Shown here: positions 59,909 to 64,000 of the stretch, piece after piece
Numbering within the stretch: the first letter of the stretch is position 1
Layout of the letters: every line of letters begins with the position of its first letter
DNA from: DAOMNO01 sp035443885
GTDB taxonomy: Bacteria > Planctomycetota > Phycisphaerae > Phycisphaerales > SM1A02
NCBI GenBank assembly: GCA_035443885.1
Contig: DAOMNO010000013.1
Span: 33,698-97,697, forward strand
Direction: 5' to 3'
Length of the DNA stretch: 64,000 bases
The notes under the pieces: model-generated
Seen by the model: the letters and a program-made list of their open reading frames with translations, nothing else
Told to the model about the DNA's origin: nothing
Databases searched by the model: none
Translations under genes and position numbers: made by a program

Positions 59909-61555
59909 GTGAAGACCGCTCTGTTTCCGTTTGTGTGTCTTGTGTTCACAGTCGCGCCCGTGGCGGATGCGTTCGATGACGCCGCGCTGCAGCAACCATC
60001 TGCATTTCGCGTCGCTTCGGTTGCGCCGGCAGATGCCACCATGCTCGTTACTGTCGAGAATGCCGCAGCGATTCGTGCAGAACTCGAAGACCGCCCCATC
60101 GCCCGTTGGATGAACGCTGCCCTGCTCAGCGGCGAAGCGGGGCGCACATGGGCGGGCCTTGCGCGTCATGCAGGCATGACAGAAACGCAGCTTTTCGATC
60201 TCTGCTTCGGTCGCCGCACCACATTGATCACACGCACATCAGCCCATGAATCGGACTGGGCGCTGATGATGGAAATCGACGCCGCCACCAGCACACGCCT
60301 GCTGCGCACGCTTCGCGCCACGTCGCTCGGCCCGCGCTTCGGCGGGTCCGCCTACGAAGTGCCGGAGCATGATCTGCTTCTCGTCCAACGAAACGATACG
60401 ATGATGGTCGGCCCGCGCCCGAAGGCTTCAACAAAGCAGCGAGTGGGTGCACAATCGTCATTGCTTCATGATGTTGCATCGCGACTCGACGCTCGCGCTG
60501 CGATGCCGAGCCTTGCAGATGCCCCCGCGATGACCGCAGCACGTACGCTGCCACAGGGCAACATCGCAGTGTATATGAAGCACGATCCGCCGCTGGGCGG
60601 CTGGTCGGTGGCGGTTGCCAACCTTGTGGGCGATCAAGTTACCGTGCGGCAGTTCGCCCGCTTCGAGTCCGCGCCGTTCACACGCGACCTCACGGAGCTT
60701 GAAATCGATCTTGCTGCACTGCACGCCTTTGAAGATCACGCGCTGCTGGCCATCATTGAACCGACCGACACCGGCCGCAGCCAGTTTGAAACGTTCACAC
60801 TCTCCGCGATCGGTGAAGGCATTGTCAGCCCCGCGATGCGCCGCAACATGGCGGAACGCCGCCTGTTCATCGTGAGTGAAGTTGAAGGCCGCGACGAGCC
60901 TGAGCCATTTGATCTGCAAGCGCCGACACTTTCGGTGTGCATTGAGCTGCGCGATCCCATAATTGCAGAAGAGCAGCTTGATCGGCAGATGGTCGCGCTC
61001 GCCCGCCGCATCAATCAGAACAGCCATGGGCGTTTCTGTCTGACCATTCCTGACGAGTTGGCGTTCGTGCCGGACGCGCCGCGCGCGATCGACCTTTCGC
61101 CTGCGGGCCAGTGGCTCACTGGCGGACTGCCGCTGGCGAAGCCGCTTTCACTTTCATGGCGCATCGCACGCGGCGAAAGTGCCTCGTGGTATGTGATTTC
61201 CAGCCACCCTAAGCAACTTGACGACACAGTGCGCGTACTCGGCTCCGTTCGCATGCCGCGACCGGATGGCCGCCCGAACAACCCCGCAGCGCAGCGGCTG
61301 CACCACGGCGGCGTTGCCAACGGCGCTCGTATCAGCCACCATCTGCGAAGCTGGAGCGACCGCGCCGATCTGCTCGCGATGCCTGACGACTCAAACGAGC
61401 TTCGCGAGACGATCCTGCTTTTGTCCGAGTTCGCAGCAGGCGTGGACCGATGTAGATGGCGCATCGCACGACCTGCCCGGCAGGAAATGTGCCTTGAGAT
61501 CGAACTGACGCTCAGCGCACCTGAATCGACGCGCACGACGCCGAAGTTCGATTGA
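59909..61555 (+). CDS. Exported protein of unknown function downstream of the sigma/anti-sigma pair
   Basis: The 548-residue protein starts with GTG after AGAAGGA and has a signal peptide (FPFVCLVFTVAPVADA). The rest is a soluble mixed alpha/beta protein (VTVENAAAIRAELE, GNIAVYMKHDPPLGGWSVAVANLVG, LALARRINQ). It has few cysteines and no obvious catalytic motif. It follows the membrane partner by ten bases and is probably in the same transcript. The FVASVAPADATMLVTVEN style recalls DUF3352-type periplasmic proteins, but I am not certain. Confidence 0.65.
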   Translation: MKTALFPFVCLVFTVAPVADAFDDAALQQPSAFRVASVAPADATMLVTVENAAAIRAELEDRPIARWMNAALLSGEAGRTWAGLARHAGMTETQLFDLCFGRRTTLITRTSAHESDWALMMEIDAATSTRLLRTLRATSLGPRFGGSAYEVPEHDLLLVQRNDTMMVGPRPKASTKQRVGAQSSLLHDVASRLDARAAMPSLADAPAMTAARTLPQGNIAVYMKHDPPLGGWSVAVANLVGDQVTVRQFARFESAPFTRDLTELEIDLAALHAFEDHALLAIIEPTDTGRSQFETFTLSAIGEGIVSPAMRRNMAERRLFIVSEVEGRDEPEPFDLQAPTLSVCIELRDPIIAEEQLDRQMVALARRINQNSHGRFCLTIPDELAFVPDAPRAIDLSPAGQWLTGGLPLAKPLSLSWRIARGESASWYVISSHPKQLDDTVRVLGSVRMPRPDGRPNNPAAQRLHHGGVANGARISHHLRSWSDRADLLAMPDDSNELRETILLLSEFAAGVDRCRWRIARPARQEMCLEIELTLSAPESTRTTPKFD

Positions 61556-61968
61556 TACAGTCGCAGTTTCCCGTATTCCGTACCCGCTTGGCGACTGGGA
61601 TTGCGTGCGGGGCACCGATCTCGACCCAATCTGCTCGCCCCCACACCGCGAATTCCGAAACTTTTCTCTTGCATCCGCCGGTTCAGGGAGTACGCTCGAG
61701 AAGCGACGCCGGGCTTCCGCACGGGGCGGATGTCTGGGATCGTCGCCAATCCTCCACTTCCGGCTGCCTGTGGCGGGGCCGGGGGGTTTGAATGATGAGC
61801 CAGTTCGTCAGTCAGTTTCAGCACGACAGCAACGCCGCGCAGGGTCCGCGCGGTTCGCTTGCTTCGGGGGCTGCTTCGTGTTTGCAGTCTGACCGGTTGA
61901 ACGGGCTTGTTCCAAAAACTTCCCGATCCTGCTCATGGTTTGCCGGGCAACTCCCAAGGAGTTCCGCT
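61556..61968. other. Gap and probable long leader of the HAF/dockerin gene
   Basis: No supported gene is seen. Plus-strand frames ending at 61795 and 61892 look like noise. A TTGCAT/TACGCT pair 16 bases apart near 61671-61698 is a weak promoter candidate. An AAGGAG at about 61956-61961 is placed correctly for the ATG at 61969. Confidence 0.4.
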
Positions 61969-62007
61969 ATGCCAACGATCGTGAGACTGAAACACACACA
62001 CACATGA
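61969..62007 (+). CDS. Short leader frame MPTIVRLKHTHT, out of frame with the HAF gene because of a (CA)6 tract
   Basis: This ATG has an ideal Shine-Dalgarno (AAGGAG, seven bases upstream). The frame runs 12 codons through the CA repeat and then meets TGA. With one more CA unit the same frame would continue into the HAF/dockerin protein and supply its missing signal peptide. It is either the true 5' end of that gene in an off state, or a leader peptide. Confidence 0.5.
   Translation: MPTIVRLKHTHT
61992..62004. repeat. (CA)6 microsatellite at the 5' end of a secreted-protein gene
   Basis: A plus six CA units lies 24 bases after the likely start codon. Slipped-strand mispairing here would change the reading frame. 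Frames with 4, 7 or 10 units would be in phase with the downstream gene; the 6 units present are not. Confidence 0.75.
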
Positions 62008-62084
62008 TTGCAGTGTTTGGCGCACATCACGGCTGTGGCGCATCGGCTCCGGCACGCTGTGCTGCGTCTGGTCGCTTGCGCTGA
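62004..62084 (+). CDS. 26-codon frame linking the leader frame to the HAF gene
   Basis: The ATG at 62004 overlaps the stop of the leader frame (ATGA) and the TGA at 62082-62084 overlaps the ATG of the main gene (TGATG). If used, it would pass ribosomes by re-initiation. The product (MIAVFGAHHGCG...) has no known motif. It may be only a by-product of the frame shift. Confidence 0.25.
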   Translation: MIAVFGAHHGCGASAPARCAASGRLR

Positions 62085-63841
62085 TGGCAGCGTGGATGAT
62101 GACCGCTTCCACGCCAGTTAGTGCCGACCCGCCGCCCCCGCCGAAGTATCGGATCATCAATCTGGGAACGTTGCCATGTCCGCCCGGAGTCGAAGAAGAA
62201 GATTGCTCTGGGCCTTCCGAAGCCTACGGCATCAACAACCGGGGTGAAGTCGTCGGTGTCAGCCAAGTCGTTGTAGGCAGCACCGCGACCATTCGCCCAT
62301 TCATCTGGCTGCCCACGGTGAATCCGAACTACCCGCACTTCACGGTGCCCAACCAGCTTATCCCCGCTCTGACGATGACTGAGCTTCCTGGACCTGCGGG
62401 GTTGATGGCCGCATTCGACATCAATGTCAATGGCATTGTCGTTGGAAGTCGGTGGACAGGCAGCAAAGAGAATCAAGGTCTTGATGCAGAAGACCCGCTG
62501 CCACCACCCGGCGTTGGCTCAAGTCCAGCATATGTCTGGAATCTCCCCAACAACACACATCACGCCGTCGAATCAGTCGAGAACACATCGGGCTTCCCAT
62601 CAGCGGAAGCGTACGCCGTGAATGACGAGATTCCGCCTGTGATTGCCGGTGTAACTTCATTCTTCGATAGCGAATCCATGCCACCCGGGCTTTATCGCGG
62701 CTTCCGCATGGTGTACAGCGGCCAGACATCTGTAACGGTACCAATGCTGTTGCTTCCGCCTTCGTCAAGCAACACGTGGAACACGTTCGCCTATGGCATC
62801 GGTCTGTCTGGCCGCGCGGTGGGGCACGGCATGGTCGTTACGCCTGCGAATTGCACCGCCGGGCCTGAGTCATGTTCGGGCGAGATGGAATGCCAGCGAG
62901 GTCAATATTGGCATCCCACCGCCGGTATTCTTGAAGCAGCGATCGCCTTTGGTGATGTGTACTCACACACCGTTGGTCGAGATGAGAACGCGGCAGGCAA
63001 CGTCATCGGGAGTTCATATCACAATTTCGGCCCGAGTGGGCTCTGCGTAGAACACGCCGCTTTCTGGCCGTCAGTAACTTCAAGTCCAGAGCCGCTGCCT
63101 TCGTTGTTCGATCCCAATTTTCCCAACGAACAACGCGTAACCCGCGCTTGGGCGATCGCCGCGCCGTTCGGCGGCGGTGAACTGCGCGCGGTTGGAGCGG
63201 ATATGGAAGTCAACCGCGCGATGCTCTGGCAATATATTCACAACGGTGCGGCATGGGAGTGGGAAGCCCTCGATCTCAACGATGTGACCAAAGGCGGCCA
63301 TGTCGAACATTGCGGCGATGAAGAATGGTTTCAGCTGTGGAGAGCATATGACATCAACGATCACGGCTGGATCGTCGGCTACGGCTTCGTTGATGAAGGC
63401 GGCGGATGGCCCGGCGAGTTGCGCGCGTTCCTGATGATCCCGCTCGGATCGGATTCCAACTGCTTAAGCGATCTCAATTTTGACGGACGAGTCGATGTGC
63501 TTGATCTGCTGATTCTTCTCGGTTCGTGGGGACCATGCCCGGCGTCTGGGTGCTGTCTCGCAGACTTGAACGGCAGTGGAACGGTCGATGTTCAGGATTT
63601 GCTCATTCTGCTCGTCAACTGGGGTTTGTGCCCGAACTATCCGGAACAGGCGGTTCCGACGCTCGCGCAGTCGCTCGCCGCCGCCGGACTGACGCAGCAG
63701 CAATGGAATGACTTTCAGGCTGTGATGATGGGTGATGCACCCGCACGAACCAAAGCAACGTGGAAGTGCTGGATGGAGAACTATCTCATGCAGTGCGTCA
63801 ATTGCCCGACATGCCCCGGCCCAGATCCATTTGCAAACTGA
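62084..63841 (+). CDS. Secreted HAF-repeat protein with C-terminal dockerin-like pair
   Basis: The 585-residue frame has five HAF-type repeats (AYGINNRGEVVGVS, AFDINVNGIVVGSRW, AYAVNDEIPPVIAGV, AYGIGLSGRAVGHGM, AYDINDHGWIVGYGF) and two dockerin-like modules near 460-525 (DLNFDGRVDVLDLLILLGSW, DLNGSGTVDVQDLLILLVNW). The N-terminus from the first in-frame ATG gives only a truncated signal peptide (MAAWMMTASTPVSA). The missing n-region and h-region (RTSRLWRIGSGTLCCVWSL) are encoded just upstream in the same frame, but no ATG, GTG or TTG precedes them in frame. The start is therefore probably at 61969, out of frame by the CA tract. HAF proteins are extracellular and of unknown function. Confidence 0.8.
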   Translation: MAAWMMTASTPVSADPPPPPKYRIINLGTLPCPPGVEEEDCSGPSEAYGINNRGEVVGVSQVVVGSTATIRPFIWLPTVNPNYPHFTVPNQLIPALTMTELPGPAGLMAAFDINVNGIVVGSRWTGSKENQGLDAEDPLPPPGVGSSPAYVWNLPNNTHHAVESVENTSGFPSAEAYAVNDEIPPVIAGVTSFFDSESMPPGLYRGFRMVYSGQTSVTVPMLLLPPSSSNTWNTFAYGIGLSGRAVGHGMVVTPANCTAGPESCSGEMECQRGQYWHPTAGILEAAIAFGDVYSHTVGRDENAAGNVIGSSYHNFGPSGLCVEHAAFWPSVTSSPEPLPSLFDPNFPNEQRVTRAWAIAAPFGGGELRAVGADMEVNRAMLWQYIHNGAAWEWEALDLNDVTKGGHVEHCGDEEWFQLWRAYDINDHGWIVGYGFVDEGGGWPGELRAFLMIPLGSDSNCLSDLNFDGRVDVLDLLILLGSWGPCPASGCCLADLNGSGTVDVQDLLILLVNWGLCPNYPEQAVPTLAQSLAAAGLTQQQWNDFQAVMMGDAPARTKATWKCWMENYLMQCVNCPTCPGPDPFAN

Positions 63842-63850
63842 CATTCTGAA

Positions 63851-63885
63851 ACGCGCTGCGCCGACAGGCGCAGCGCGTGCTTTTT
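63851..63885 (+). terminator. Rho-independent terminator of the HAF/dockerin gene
   Basis: A perfect 12-bp stem (ACGCGCTGCGCC / GGCGCAGCGCGT) with GACA loop, then GC and five T. Confidence 0.88.
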
Positions 63886-63898
63886 ACAAGGAGTTGCC

Positions 63899-64000
63899 AT
63901 GCGAATCATTGCTTTCGTCATCATGCTTCCGTTCGCTGCTCCAGCTCACGCTGGCGTCGTCGAATATACGAACAAAGCGGCGTGGCAGAATGCGGTCGTA
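63899..64000 (+). CDS. Start of a secreted protein (3' end outside window)
   Basis: The first 34 codons are visible. AAGGAG lies five bases before the ATG. The product has a signal peptide (MRIIAFVIMLPFAAPAHA) followed by GVVEYTNKAAWQNAVV, a beginning common in secreted or PEP-CTERM-type planctomycete proteins. The gene follows a terminator and so has its own promoter or a read-through start. Confidence 0.75.
   Translation, partial: MRIIAFVIMLPFAAPAHAGVVEYTNKAAWQNAVV

Noticed and set aside
1..64000. CRISPR arrays, tRNA or rRNA genes, transposases, integrases, prophage genes
   Set aside because: None recognised on either strand. The repeats seen are a microsatellite, heptamers, one inverted-repeat element and coding-module repeats.

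Overview
The window looks like part of the chromosome of a planctomycete, most likely of the class Phycisphaerae. This rests on gene content and protein style rather than on a marker rRNA gene: several large secreted proteins carry paired type I dockerin-like modules with the phrase SGxVDVQDLLILLGAWGPCP, there is a HAF-repeat protein, a Tricorn-like protease, LL-diaminopimelate aminotransferase (DapL), a long class II (B12-dependent) ribonucleotide reductase, bactofilins, a DUF4159-type protein and a short CPxCxY...CPECG peptide. The DNA is GC-rich, genes lie on both strands, and I see no rRNA, tRNA, CRISPR array, transposase or prophage.

Layout. 1-6.8 kb: end of a tail-anchored coiled-coil protein, then a leftward block with an MsbA-like ABC exporter, aroA, a GroES-like protein and a UvrD/PcrA helicase. 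7.2-14.1 kb: rightward dcd and nrdJ, leftward orphan nuoA, then a small membrane protein and a TonB-like protein. 14.1-23.6 kb: an exported esterase, lipoproteins, an FHA-GAF-PP2C phosphatase, a fused 5-oxoprolinase/hydantoinase and a STAS protein. 23.8-32 kb: a Tricorn-like protease, a PLP lyase with dapL, dprA, and a membrane protein with an extremely acidic tail. 32-39 kb: two consecutive giant cysteine-rich secreted proteins, each with dockerin-like pairs and somatomedin-B-like cysteine modules, each ending in a strong terminator. 39.5-49.6 kb: DNA and nucleotide metabolism (polX, rnhA, purD, uvrB), two bactofilin-type proteins, a PNGase F-like secreted protein, a glutamine amidotransferase and a methyltransferase. 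49.7-64 kb: a translationally coupled sppA/DUF4159/repeat-protein operon, a cysteine desulfurase-like protein, an M48 lipoprotein peptidase, ubiE, a B12-domain protein, an ECF sigma with a coupled membrane partner and a secreted protein, then a HAF/dockerin secreted protein and the start of another secreted protein.

Most notable observations. (1) The HAF/dockerin gene near 62 kb has a (CA)6 tract between a well-placed Shine-Dalgarno/ATG and the main frame; one more CA unit would join them into a protein with a complete signal peptide, which suggests phase variation or translational coupling. (2) The two giant secreted proteins contain six modules whose cysteine spacing matches the somatomedin B fold. 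(3) At least eight genes on both strands have a -10-like TANNNT hexamer 6-8 bases before the ATG with almost no room for a leader, suggesting widespread leaderless transcription. (4) A 142-bp inverted-repeat element sits between aroA and the GroES-like gene, and degenerate 7-bp tandem repeats lie in two other gaps.

How genes may work together: the PP2C phosphatase and STAS protein are the two classic components of a partner-switching pathway, though they are not adjacent. The ECF sigma, its overlapping membrane partner and the following secreted protein look like one regulated unit. Repair and replication genes (uvrD, uvrB, polX, rnhA, dprA, dcd, nrdJ) are scattered rather than in an operon.
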